From positions 1-44,509 of the forward strand of contig DAOMNN010000024.1 in NCBI GenBank assembly GCA_035443825.1: a DNA stretch of 44,509 nucleotides, given 5' to 3'. Both the position numbers and the translations under genes were made by a program. Positions 8,907 to 17,051 of this stretch are shown here, piece after piece. Under the pieces are notes generated by a model that ran no database searches, was not told the origin of the DNA, and saw only the letters and a program-made list of their open reading frames with translations. The first letter of the stretch is position 1. Every line of letters starts with the position of its first letter. The DNA is from DAOMNN01 sp035443825. Lineage in GTDB: Bacteria > Pseudomonadota > Gammaproteobacteria > Burkholderiales > Rhodocyclaceae.

Positions 8907-9968
8907 GTGGCATGGCCGGATGGGAGGACGCCCCCTGCACATGGAGTGCGAGTGGATAGCAATCTCCAGTCCTCCGGGGACACAATTGGATTTCCGGGCG
9001 AGTTGCGGCAGCAATATGTTTCCGACGTTGCTGAACTTGGCAACGCGCTGGATGCATGGTTCGCAGTCTACGAACAACTCACGCCGGGACCTTTCCAGGG
9101 CTCGACACATGAATTGTGGATCGGCGACGGCGTGGAAGTTCTGCGGGAAACCGGAAGCCAGACGATATTTACGACAGGTCGCAACAAGCCAGGCACGTCG
9201 ACCATTGGGGTTCCGGTCCCATTCGAGCAGACGGGAATCTACTGCGGCACCTCGCTAAAGGGCATTGCGGTAGCCTATCTTCCCGGCGGTACAGAGTTTG
9301 AGATCCTTGCTCGCGAGAAATTCGACATCGTGTCCGCAACTGTCGACACCGCCCTGTTGGCAAGCTTCGCAACGGAACTTGGCGAGACGCTCCATACCGA
9401 TGATCGTCATGAGCGCCCGTCAGTCTTGGCTCGAACCGACGAAGCAGGTGTGTTGCGGCAGGCCCTCCTCGAGATCATCTGCGCGGTTGATGCCAATCCG
9501 GGTCTGCTAAGATTTGCGGCCACGCGAATCGCGATGCGCGACTGCGTGCTGACTATTGCCCTCGACCTTCTGGGGCGAAAAACCCGCCGCGACAAGTGGC
9601 ATCTGCCGCGCAGCCACAAGTGCTGGCTCGTGCGAAGCGTGCGCGACTACGTACTGAGTCACGCGGACGAAACCCCTTCCCTCGCGGCCCTTTGCGCACA
9701 CTTTGGCGTTTCGCGACGCAGCATACAGTATGCATTTGTCGAGCATACCGGAATGAACGTGGCGCGCTTTCTCCGACACACGCGACTGAACGCAGTGCAC
9801 CGTGCGATCGTCCGCAGCGCGACACTGGGCGACGGGGAATCGATTGCAAGTCTCGCCGCACGGTGGGGATTTTGGCACCTGCCGCGTTTCGCCATCTATT
9901 ACAGGGAGCTCTTTGGCGAACTCCCTTCGGAGTCGCGTCGGAGAGGAAGCAAGACTTTCGGGTTCTGA
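8907..9968 (+). CDS. AraC-family transcriptional regulator
   Basis: A 353-residue protein (338 if it starts at GTG 8952, which has a GGAG 5 bases ahead; I cannot decide). The N-terminal two thirds has no motif I can name and may be a sensing domain. The C-terminal part (about residues 240-340) is an AraC-type double helix-turn-helix, with SLAALCAHFGVSRRSIQYAF as first helix-turn-helix and SIASLAARWGFWHLPRFAIYY as second, ending near FGELPSE. The overall layout recalls EutR-like or QhpR-like activators. It lies directly upstream of the flavin amine oxidase, a likely target. QhpR, the known activator of qhp operons, is also AraC-type, but this gene is 16 kb from qhpA, so I leave it unnamed. Confidence 0.85.
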   Translation: MAWPDGRTPPAHGVRVDSNLQSSGDTIGFPGELRQQYVSDVAELGNALDAWFAVYEQLTPGPFQGSTHELWIGDGVEVLRETGSQTIFTTGRNKPGTSTIGVPVPFEQTGIYCGTSLKGIAVAYLPGGTEFEILAREKFDIVSATVDTALLASFATELGETLHTDDRHERPSVLARTDEAGVLRQALLEIICAVDANPGLLRFAATRIAMRDCVLTIALDLLGRKTRRDKWHLPRSHKCWLVRSVRDYVLSHADETPSLAALCAHFGVSRRSIQYAFVEHTGMNVARFLRHTRLNAVHRAIVRSATLGDGESIASLAARWGFWHLPRFAIYYRELFGELPSESRRRGSKTFGF

Positions 9969-10088
9969 TTCCGGTCCTTGAACTGTCAGTCGTGCCTGAC
10001 CGTATGCACCCTGCTTTTCTCCGACACAAGGTGTGGCCCCCGTGCTTCCTGCGTCCAAGGCAGATCCAGTCTGCAACGACGCCAGTGA

Positions 10089-10192
10089 TCTTCGCGCGAA
10101 GACCGAATTCTTGGCCGATTCCCGATAGTCGCACCGAATCATGCAGTGCACCATGCGATCCCTGCCATTTTCGGATACCGCGGGATCGCATG
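10089..10192. promoter_or_regulatory. Two inverted repeats between araC-type gene and amine oxidase
   Basis: The 321-bp stretch 9969-10289 has no gene. It holds a perfect 14-bp palindrome TCTTCGCGCGAAGA (10089-10102). It also holds an exact 11-bp inverted repeat, CATGCGATCCC (10152-10162) and GGGATCGCATG (10182-10192), whose arms are centred 30 bp apart, close to three helical turns. No T-run follows, so a terminator is unlikely. These are candidate operators for the amine oxidase promoter, possibly of the neighbouring regulator. I found no convincing -35/-10 pair. Confidence 0.45.
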
Positions 10193-10289
10193 CTTCCCGT
10201 AATCTGCCTTCGAATGCTGCGCCAAGCATCGGACACAAACACAAGCGCGGCCGAATCCAGCTCGAGCGGCCAATAGGAAGCATGGGAAG

Positions 10290-11780
10290 ATGACTGATCT
10301 CGCCACGAGTCGACGAGGCCTTAGCGGCCCAACCAGAAATGCTGACCAGGACCCATGCGGGGACAAGACGGTGAACTCGTCGCGCCGCGGCTTCTTCAAA
10401 TTCGCGTCAGCGGCCGCCGCCACATCGATGCTGCCCTCGGGAGCATCGTCAGCAACTCGGCAACCAGGCGATAGCGATTACGACGTAGTCGTGGTAGGCG
10501 GAGGTTTCGCCGGCGTCACGGCGGCCCGGGAACTTTCGCATCGCGGAGCGCGGGTCCTGCTCGTCGAAGCGCGCAATCGTCTCGGTGGTCGCACCTTCTA
10601 TTCAAACTTCGGAGACAAGAAGGTGGAACTGGGTGGCACATGGGTCCATTACTCCCAGCCACACGTTTGGGCCGAGGTCATGCGTTACGGGATGGAGATC
10701 GAGGAGTCTCCGGGCGTCGCACATCCCGAGCGGGTTCTGTGGATGTCGGAAGGCAAAGTGCTCGAGCTCCCGGTCATGGAAAACTGGGCACTGCTCGAAG
10801 ACGCACTCGTGCGTTTCCATGAACAGGCGGAGACGATATTCGAGCGCCCGTTTACGCCCTACCTGTCAGCCGAAGGAGAGATGCTCGACCACATGTCGAT
10901 CGCCGATCGCATTGCGCAGATGGACATGCCCGTTGCCCAGCAAGACCTGATCAACGCAATGATGACGACGAACTGCCACGGACCAACCGCTACGGGTGCT
11001 TACACGGAGATGCTGCGTTGGTGGTCACTGGCCGATGGTGACGCGGCACGCCTTTTGTACAGCTGCGCCCGTTACAAACTCAAGGCCGGCACCTCGGCGC
11101 TGCTCGACCGCATGGTTCAGGATGGCCGCTTCGAGGCAAGATTGTCCACCGCGATCGCCAGGGCAGATCAGTCGGCCAACGGAGTAACGCTGGTAACCGA
11201 CCAGGACGAGCAGATCACGGCGCGCTTCGCAATCATGGCCGTTCCGGTCAATACCACCACCATGATCGAGTTCAGCCCACCGCTGCGCGCAGGCAAGCAG
11301 GCCATGGCGACAGAGCATCACGCAGGCAAAGGCCACAAGATTTACCTGAAGGTCAAAGGAAAACTCGAAACGCTGATCTTCCTCGCTCCGGAGAGTGAAG
11401 TCTTCTCGATGGTGTTCACAGAGCAACCGGGCGAGGATGGTGGCGTGCTGGTAGCATTCGGCCCACCCGGCGACGGTAGTCTGGACATGAACGATCCCAA
11501 GGCACTCGAACCATTCATCCGCAGGTTCATTCCTCACCTCTCAGTCGAGCAGGTACTCGGTTACGACTGGAATCTCGACCCCTACTCCCAGGGAACGTGG
11601 TGCACCTACCGGCCCGGACAGTACAGCGCTCATCTTCGCGACCTGCGCGCAAACGAGGGGCGTATTCACTTCGCCGGCGCCGATATTGCCTGGGGATGGC
11701 GTGGCTTCATCGATGGCGCGATCGAATCCGGTTTGCAGAGCGCTCAGGCTGTCGCCATCGCGCTGCGCAATCGATCCTGA
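10290..11780 (+). CDS. Tat-exported flavin amine oxidase/dehydrogenase
   Basis: A 496-residue FAD enzyme of the monoamine oxidase fold. The N-terminus carries a twin-arginine signal SSRRGFFKFASA (about 30-41), so the folded flavoprotein goes to the periplasm. The dinucleotide-binding segment VVVGGGFAGVTAARELSHRG, then LLVEARNRLGGRTF, follows at about residues 69-110. The C-terminal FAD segment HFAGADIAWGWRGFIDGAIESG is typical of this family. AGGAAG (10275-10280) supports ATG 10290; GTG 10371 would still leave the Tat motif. The next gene, 16 bp on, is a cytochrome c. In the NicA2/CycN pair of nicotine-degrading Pseudomonas such a flavin enzyme passes electrons to cytochrome c instead of oxygen, and I infer the same here. 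The substrate is unknown. Confidence 0.88.
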   Translation: MTDLATSRRGLSGPTRNADQDPCGDKTVNSSRRGFFKFASAAAATSMLPSGASSATRQPGDSDYDVVVVGGGFAGVTAARELSHRGARVLLVEARNRLGGRTFYSNFGDKKVELGGTWVHYSQPHVWAEVMRYGMEIEESPGVAHPERVLWMSEGKVLELPVMENWALLEDALVRFHEQAETIFERPFTPYLSAEGEMLDHMSIADRIAQMDMPVAQQDLINAMMTTNCHGPTATGAYTEMLRWWSLADGDAARLLYSCARYKLKAGTSALLDRMVQDGRFEARLSTAIARADQSANGVTLVTDQDEQITARFAIMAVPVNTTTMIEFSPPLRAGKQAMATEHHAGKGHKIYLKVKGKLETLIFLAPESEVFSMVFTEQPGEDGGVLVAFGPPGDGSLDMNDPKALEPFIRRFIPHLSVEQVLGYDWNLDPYSQGTWCTYRPGQYSAHLRDLRANEGRIHFAGADIAWGWRGFIDGAIESGLQSAQAVAIALRNRS

Positions 11781-11796
11781 TCACGGAGTTCTACGC

Positions 11797-12171
11797 ATGT
11801 ATCACAAGAAAACGTTTGCACCTCAGCATGCACTCGCAGCGCTCGCCCTGACCACCGGCATCGCAGCCGCTGCGGAACCGTCTGCCGTGGCATTCGTGCA
11901 GTGTGCCCCATGCCACAGTGCGGTGGCGGAGGGACCGCACGGCGTGGGTCCGAACCTTGCCGGGATCGTCGGCAAACCCATTGCCAAGGCATCCGGATTC
12001 CGATTCTCACGGGCATTGAAGAGGCACTCGGGGATCTGGACCGAAGACGCGCTGCACGCATGGCTCGAAAACCCCCAGCGGTTTGCGCCGGGAACGACAA
12101 TGGCCTATGCCGGGCTCAAGAATAGCGACGCGCGCCAGGCTGTCATCGATTATCTGAAGACAGCACGATAG
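11797..12171 (+). CDS. Periplasmic class I cytochrome c
   Basis: A 124-residue mono-heme cytochrome c. A signal peptide ends near residue 26 (GIAAAA-EPS). The heme-binding motif is C36-A-P-C39-H40, and M102 in GTTMAYAGLK is the expected sixth ligand, as in cytochrome c550/c2-type carriers. ACGGAG 9 bases before ATG 11797 is the ribosome binding site; longer in-frame starts lie inside the amine oxidase gene and lack the signal peptide. Its place right after the Tat-exported flavin amine oxidase makes it the likely electron acceptor of that enzyme, passing electrons on to the respiratory chain. It could also serve QHNDH, but that is more distant. Confidence 0.92.
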   Translation: MYHKKTFAPQHALAALALTTGIAAAAEPSAVAFVQCAPCHSAVAEGPHGVGPNLAGIVGKPIAKASGFRFSRALKRHSGIWTEDALHAWLENPQRFAPGTTMAYAGLKNSDARQAVIDYLKTAR

Positions 12172-12215
12172 TGCTTGCACCCGGCGGGCCCGGAGGACTA
12201 TACGAGGAGTGAACG

Positions 12216-12668
12216 ATGAAGCACACACTGACTGCCGGCGTCTTCACCTTTCTGAGTCTTGCTGGCTCCTTGGCCCACGCCGACACGAACGGTTTCCCGC
12301 GGGCATTGCAGGAGCGCTACGATGCCGTCGAGGAAGCGATCAAAGCACGCGACGGCGAGCGCTGGTTCGCAGAGCTCTACAGCGAGGACATCGTGCTGTT
12401 CGGTGAAGGTGCGTCGAACGTCATTCGCGGTCGCGCCGAACTGATGCCCGTCATCGAGGAGATCGTCAATGCCACGCAGAAATGTACGATAGTGCCGGAC
12501 GCTGCATTGCAGACGAGCGGCACGCTCGGCTATTCCTTCGTTACTTACGATTGTGTCGCATCAGACGCCGCCGCGAGCACCTATCAGGTCCGGGCGTTAT
12601 TCGTGTGGCGACGCGAACAGGTCGGATGGCGGGTCGTGGCCGAAGGGTACACGATGGGTAGCATGTAG
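12216..12668 (+). CDS. Secreted NTF2/SnoaL-like protein
   Basis: A 150-residue protein with a clear Sec signal peptide (residues 1-22, ending SLAHA-D) and one domain that looks like the SnoaL/DUF4440 branch of the NTF2 fold: an N-terminal helix RYDAVEEAIKARDGERWF, then LYSEDIVLFGEG and a closing VWRREQVGWRVVAEGYT. Such domains bind small ligands or act as isomerases or hydrolases, and many have no known activity. Two mature-protein cysteines, in QKCTIV and YDCVAS, could form a disulfide. It is 44 bp behind the cytochrome c and probably in the same transcript. It converges with the Rieske gene, only 28 bp away. Function unknown. Confidence 0.8.
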   Translation: MKHTLTAGVFTFLSLAGSLAHADTNGFPRALQERYDAVEEAIKARDGERWFAELYSEDIVLFGEGASNVIRGRAELMPVIEEIVNATQKCTIVPDAALQTSGTLGYSFVTYDCVASDAAASTYQVRALFVWRREQVGWRVVAEGYTMGSM

Positions 12669-12696
12669 GCCTGCGTCTGACTGAGCAGAAAACGGA

Positions 12697-13839
12697 TCAG
12701 CCCGCGGACGACCCCCAGGCACCACTCAGCGGCAGCCTCGACAAATCCGCCTCCATGATGCGCCGGTAAAACTCGTGGAAGTGCAGCATGCCGTCCTCGA
12801 GTGGCGACTGATAGGGCCCGGCCTCGCTGCGTCCTTCGCGATACAGCGCCCAGCGGCCACGATCCATGCGCTCCCCGATGTCGTCGTCCTCGATCGCGGT
12901 TTCCAGGTAGGCGGCCTGCTCGGCATCGACGAATTCGCGTTCGAAATCGACGATTTCCTCGGGGTAGTAGAATTCCACCACGTTGGTGGTCCGATTGACA
13001 TCCCGTGGGATGAGCGTGCTCACCACCAGCACGTGGGGGTACCACTCGACCATCACGTTCGGATAGTACGTGAGCCAGATCGCGCCATGTGCCGGCCGAT
13101 CTCCGTCGTACATCTCGAGTACCGCCTGGTGCCACTTCCGGTACGCTTCCGAGCCCGGACGCGCGAGCGAAGTGATGCCGACCCGCTGCACCGAATACCA
13201 TTCGCCGAACTGCCAGGTCAGATCGTCACAGGTGACGAAGTTTCCCAGACCCGGATGAAACGGAGCGACGTGGTAGTCCTCGAGGTAGACCTCGATGAAG
13301 GTCTTCCAGTTGTAATTGCACTCGTGGATTTCGACACGATCGAGTTTGTAGCCGGAAAAGTCGAGTTCACTCGCCACGCTCATACGGGCCAGATCGTCCG
13401 CTGCCCTTCTGGGGCCCTTGAACAAGAGCCCGCGCCAGTTCTCCAGTTCGTCACGCTTCAGGTTGAGGCACGGGTTCTCCGGAAACCGAGGCGCGCCGAG
13501 AAGCGATCCCGTCCGGTCATAGGTCCATCGATGCACCGGGCACACGATGTGGTCGGTCGTTCCTGCGCCCTGCAGCATGATCGCCTGGCGATGACGGCAT
13601 ACGTTCGACAATTGGTGCACGCCCTCGTCGGTGCGAAAGAGAAGCTTGGAATGATCAAGCCACTCCAGCGAACGGTAGTTACCGACTTCAGGTACCATCA
13701 ATTCATGCCCGACATATCCTGGGCCGGCATCGAAGAGAAGTTTCTTCTCCAGTTCGAAGACCTTCTCGTCGAAATACATGGCCACCGGGAGCTGCGAAGC
13801 GCCGGGTGCCAATTGAGCCCTGGATACGATGTCGGACAT
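12697..13839 (-). CDS. Rieske non-heme iron oxygenase, alpha subunit
   Basis: A 380-residue oxygenase component. The Rieske [2Fe-2S] site is C81-R-H83 and C100-P-V-H103. The mononuclear iron site has H190 and H195 in EDYHVAPFHPG; an acidic ligand probably lies in the EDDDIGERM segment. The residue three before H190, which bridges electron transfer between subunits, is E187 rather than the usual Asp. A bridging Glu is known from carnitine monooxygenase CntA. Together with size and lack of a beta-subunit gene this suggests the homotrimeric group that attacks choline-, betaine- or carnitine-like amines, but ring hydroxylation cannot be excluded. AGGAGG lies 7 bases before ATG 13839. No reductase gene is nearby. 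Confidence 0.88.
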   Translation of the reverse strand: MSDIVSRAQLAPGASQLPVAMYFDEKVFELEKKLLFDAGPGYVGHELMVPEVGNYRSLEWLDHSKLLFRTDEGVHQLSNVCRHRQAIMLQGAGTTDHIVCPVHRWTYDRTGSLLGAPRFPENPCLNLKRDELENWRGLLFKGPRRAADDLARMSVASELDFSGYKLDRVEIHECNYNWKTFIEVYLEDYHVAPFHPGLGNFVTCDDLTWQFGEWYSVQRVGITSLARPGSEAYRKWHQAVLEMYDGDRPAHGAIWLTYYPNVMVEWYPHVLVVSTLIPRDVNRTTNVVEFYYPEEIVDFEREFVDAEQAAYLETAIEDDDIGERMDRGRWALYREGRSEAGPYQSPLEDGMLHFHEFYRRIMEADLSRLPLSGAWGSSAG

Positions 13840-13886
13840 GCCCGAACCTCCTCAAGCGAGACCAAGAAATCCGGAGAAAAGGCCTT

Positions 13887-13937
13887 CCATTTTATGTGAA
13901 ATGGCGTTTGACCACTAGTTGCACGATCGGTTATGTT
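13887..13937 (+). promoter_or_regulatory. Candidate xseB promoter with adjacent operator-like repeat
   Basis: Between the divergent Rieske and xseB genes, TTGACC (13908-13913) and TATGTT (13932-13937) are spaced 18 bases and fit a sigma-70 promoter reading toward xseB, giving a leader of about 20 bases. Just upstream, CCATTT (13887-13892) and AAATGG (13899-13904) form a 6-6-6 inverted repeat that could bind a regulator of either gene. Confidence 0.45.
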
Positions 13938-13966
13938 CGTTCCTTTTCACTCGCCCTCTCTCGACC

Positions 13967-14212
13967 ATGACAAAGCAGGTCAGTTCACCGAAATCGTTTG
14001 AGTCGGCCATTTCGGAACTCGAAGCGATCGTTCAGGAGATGGAGACGGGTTCGATATCGCTCGAGCAGGCGCTTGAACGTTACCAGCGTGGTGTCGGGCT
14101 GCTCAAATATTGTCAGGACACCTTGCAGCAAGCGGAGCAGCGCGTCCGTCAGCTCGAGAGCGGGAAACTGGTTCCCATCGATGCGGGCACGAACGGGGAG
14201 CACCAGTCGTGA
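13967..14212 (+). CDS. xseB: Exodeoxyribonuclease VII small subunit
   Basis: XseB is the small subunit of exonuclease VII, which degrades single-stranded DNA from both ends; several XseB subunits bind each XseA. The 81-residue product has the family pattern SFESAISELEAIVQEMETGS, then SLEQALERYQRGVGLLKYC, forming two helices, and a short acidic tail. I start at ATG 13967 (MTKQVSS) because the upstream extension does not resemble the family. No clear Shine-Dalgarno sequence precedes it. It overlaps ispA by the GTGA arrangement. xseB-ispA-dxs is a common proteobacterial order. Confidence 0.95.
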   Translation: MTKQVSSPKSFESAISELEAIVQEMETGSISLEQALERYQRGVGLLKYCQDTLQQAEQRVRQLESGKLVPIDAGTNGEHQS

Positions 14213-15111
14213 GCAACGGCGAGTCCGACTTCCTCGGCTGGATGGCGACCATCCAGGAACGTACCGAATCGGTCCTCTCGACCATTCTTCCGGAACCCGC
14301 GATTGCCCCAGAACGTCTCCACGACGCGATGCGCTATGCAGTGCTGGGTGGGGGCAAGCGCGTGCGCGCCCTGCTCGCACATGCGGCAGGCGAACTGACC
14401 GATGCGCCGGTCGAGCGTGTCGATCGCGTCGCCTGTGCGGTTGAGCTCATCCATGCGTACTCGCTGGTCCACGATGATATGCCATGCATGGACGACGACG
14501 TTCTGCGGCGGGGTAAACCGACCGTTCATGTCGAGTACGACGAGGCAACGGCGTTGCTCACTGGCGATGCGCTGCAGACCCTCGCCTTTCAGGTTCTGTC
14601 CGACGCAACGATTGCCCCCACTGCCGCCGATCAGCTCGAAATGATCTCGCTACTGGCGCGCGCTTCCGGTTCGCGCGGCATGGCCGGCGGCCAGGCCATC
14701 GACCTCGCGTCCGTCGGAAAGACGATTTCGCGCATCGAACTCGAGTTCATGCACATCCACAAGACCGGCGCCCTGATCAGGGCATCCGTGCTCCTCGGCG
14801 CACATTGCGGCCCGGCATGCGACGCTGATCTCCTCTCGCCGCTGGACCGCTACGGCAAGCTTGTGGGTCTGCTTTTCCAGGTGGTCGACGACATCCTCGA
14901 CGCACAGTCGGATACCGCCACGCTCGGAAAGACGGCGGGCAAGGATGCCGACAGCAACAAGCCCACGTATGTGACCCTGATGGGTCTGAACGAGGCTCGC
15001 GCGCTCGCCGAGTCCCTCCATGCCGAGGCGCAGGCCGTACTGCATGCGCTCGGCCCTCGCTCCTCGCGTCTCGAGGAACTGGCCCGGTTCATCGTCCGTC
15101 GCAGATTCTGA
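14209..15111 (+). CDS. ispA: Farnesyl diphosphate synthase (geranyltranstransferase)
   Basis: IspA joins DMAPP with two IPP units to make farnesyl diphosphate, the precursor of undecaprenyl phosphate and the quinone side chain. The 300-residue protein starts at GTG 14209, whose bases overlap the xseB stop (GTGA); GGGGAG at 14195-14200 is the ribosome binding site. The first aspartate-rich motif HDDMPCMDDD is near residues 88-97, GGKRVRALL lies ahead of it, and the second motif FQVVDDILD near 223-231. The insert between the Asp pairs of the first motif is of the bacterial FPP synthase kind. dxs follows after 20 bp. Confidence 0.96.
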   Translation: MSNGESDFLGWMATIQERTESVLSTILPEPAIAPERLHDAMRYAVLGGGKRVRALLAHAAGELTDAPVERVDRVACAVELIHAYSLVHDDMPCMDDDVLRRGKPTVHVEYDEATALLTGDALQTLAFQVLSDATIAPTAADQLEMISLLARASGSRGMAGGQAIDLASVGKTISRIELEFMHIHKTGALIRASVLLGAHCGPACDADLLSPLDRYGKLVGLLFQVVDDILDAQSDTATLGKTAGKDADSNKPTYVTLMGLNEARALAESLHAEAQAVLHALGPRSSRLEELARFIVRRRF

Positions 15112-15131
15112 CTTACTTCGCGCACAGCTCA

Positions 15132-16994
15132 ATGTCCACCTACCCCCTGCTGAACCAGATCGACTCCCCTGCGGACTTGCGTGCTCTCGAACGCCGCGAT
15201 CTGCCGGAACTGGCGCAACAGCTGCGCGATTTCCTGATCGAATCGGTCTCGCGCACGGGTGGTCATCTGTCGTCGAATCTCGGGACGGTGGAACTGACCA
15301 TCGCCCTGCATTACGTTTTCAATACACCCGACGACCGGATCGTCTGGGATGTCGGCCATCAGACCTACGGGCACAAGATTCTCACCGGCCGACGCGAGGC
15401 GATGAGCGGGCTGCGCCATTTCGGCGGCATATCCGGATTCCCGAGGCGCTGCGAGAGCGATTACGACACCTTCGGGACGGCACATTCCTCGACCTCGATC
15501 TCGGCGGCCCTGGGCATGGCCGTCGCGGCACGTGACAAGGGCGAAGATCGCCGAGTCGTCGCAGTGATCGGCGACGGAGCGATGTCGGCCGGCATGGCCT
15601 TCGAGGCGCTGAACAACGCCGGCGACACACCGGACACGAATCTCCTCGTAATCCTGAACGACAATGAGATGTCGATCTCTCCCCCGGTCGGCGCACTGAC
15701 CCGGATTCTCGCGCGCATGCTTTCCGGCCGCACCTATAACGCCGCACGCCGTGCCGGAGAGAAGGTGCTGGGCGTGGCGCCACCGGTGCTCGATTTCGCA
15801 CGCAAGGTCGAGGAGCACGTCAAGGGTCTGATCACGCCGGGCACCCTTTTCGAGGAGTTCGGCTTCCATTATTACGGACCGATCGACGGTCACGACCTCG
15901 ACGCCCTGCTGCCCACGCTGCAGAACCTCAGAAAGCTCGAGGGTCCGCAATTTCTCCACGTCATCACGCGCAAAGGCCAGGGCTACAAGCTCGCCGAAGC
16001 CGACCCCATCCTTTATCACGGGGTGTCGAAGTTCGATTACAACGCGGGGATCGACGCCGCCAGGGGGGGCGACCGGCTCACCTATACACAAGTCTTCGGT
16101 GATTGGCTTTGCGACATCGCGGCCCTCGACGACAAGGTGATCGGCATCACGCCGGCGATGCGCGAAGGTTCCGGCATGGTGCGTTTCGCCCAGGAGTACC
16201 CGGAGCGCTTCCACGACGTCGGAATTGCAGAACAGCACGCGCTCACCTTCGCCGCAGGTCTTGCATGCGAGGGATTCAAACCCGTAGTCGCGATCTACTC
16301 GACGTTTCTGCAGCGTGGCTACGATCAGCTCGTTCACGACATCGCATTGCAGAATCTGCCGGTGGTTTTTGCGATCGACCGTGCGGGCCTGGCCGGGGCC
16401 GATGGCGCGACCCACCACGGCGCCTTCGACTTTTCCTTCCTGACATGCATTCCCAACATGGTGGTGATGGCCCCCGCGGACGAGAACGAATGCCGGCAGA
16501 TGCTCTACACTGCATATTGCCACGATGGTCCGGCTGCAGTGCGCTATCCGCGCGGCGGCGGCATGGCTGTAGTGCCCGACCCGACGATGACGGCGCTCGA
16601 CATCGGCAAGGCGGAGGTACGCCGCACAGGCACAGGGGTCGCGCTGCTGGCCTTCGGAAATCTGCTTGCGGCGGCACTGGAAGCTGGCGAGGAAATCGGT
16701 GCGACCGTGGTCAACATGCGCTTCGTGAAGCCGATGGACGAACAATGCGTGCGCGACATGGCCGCGGAGCACGATCTGCTCGTCACCCTGGAGGAAAACG
16801 CGGTGATAGGGGGTGCCGGGTCGGAAGTGGCCAGAATCCTCGAACGTATGCCGCAACGGCCGCGCATTCTTCGACTCGGACTTCCAGACCGGTTCATCGA
16901 CCATGGCGACCAGGCCCTCCTGCTGCAGTCGGTCGGTCTCGACAAGGCGGGCATCGTCGCCGCGATTGCCCGGCTTAATGGCAATAATAGTTGA
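15132..16994 (+). CDS. dxs: 1-deoxy-D-xylulose-5-phosphate synthase
   Basis: Dxs condenses pyruvate and glyceraldehyde 3-phosphate with thiamine diphosphate to start the MEP pathway. The 620-residue length is typical. It has SRTGGHLSSNLG with the active-site His, the thiamine-diphosphate motif G147-D148-G149 with AMSAGMAFEALNNAG, and the later transketolase-like domain with DVGIAEQHALTFAAG. It is co-directional with xseB and ispA, so the first MEP enzyme and a prenyl synthase are made together. The end of the gene carries the likely folE2 -35 element. Confidence 0.98.
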   Translation: MSTYPLLNQIDSPADLRALERRDLPELAQQLRDFLIESVSRTGGHLSSNLGTVELTIALHYVFNTPDDRIVWDVGHQTYGHKILTGRREAMSGLRHFGGISGFPRRCESDYDTFGTAHSSTSISAALGMAVAARDKGEDRRVVAVIGDGAMSAGMAFEALNNAGDTPDTNLLVILNDNEMSISPPVGALTRILARMLSGRTYNAARRAGEKVLGVAPPVLDFARKVEEHVKGLITPGTLFEEFGFHYYGPIDGHDLDALLPTLQNLRKLEGPQFLHVITRKGQGYKLAEADPILYHGVSKFDYNAGIDAARGGDRLTYTQVFGDWLCDIAALDDKVIGITPAMREGSGMVRFAQEYPERFHDVGIAEQHALTFAAGLACEGFKPVVAIYSTFLQRGYDQLVHDIALQNLPVVFAIDRAGLAGADGATHHGAFDFSFLTCIPNMVVMAPADENECRQMLYTAYCHDGPAAVRYPRGGGMAVVPDPTMTALDIGKAEVRRTGTGVALLAFGNLLAAALEAGEEIGATVVNMRFVKPMDEQCVRDMAAEHDLLVTLEENAVIGGAGSEVARILERMPQRPRILRLGLPDRFIDHGDQALLLQSVGLDKAGIVAAIARLNGNNS

Positions 16995-17019
16995 GTAGAT
17001 TTGTCGGACTTGCTAGCAT
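16991..17019 (+). promoter_or_regulatory. Candidate folE2 promoter
   Basis: TTGAGT (16991-16996), overlapping the dxs stop codon, and TAGCAT (17014-17019) are spaced by 17 bases, with 4 of 6 matches for each hexamer. A start near 17026 would leave a leader of about 26 bases before the folE2 ATG at 17052. I see no recognisable Zur box. Confidence 0.4.
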
Positions 17020-17051
17020 GGCCCGAGAATCAGACCCTACAGAGAACAAGC

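Noticed and set aside
8907..9968. Naming the AraC-type gene qhpR
   Set aside because: It is far from qhpA and directly upstream of another amine enzyme; without a tree the name is not justified.
15129..16904. 591-residue open frame on the minus strand
   Set aside because: Fully antisense to dxs and without family features.
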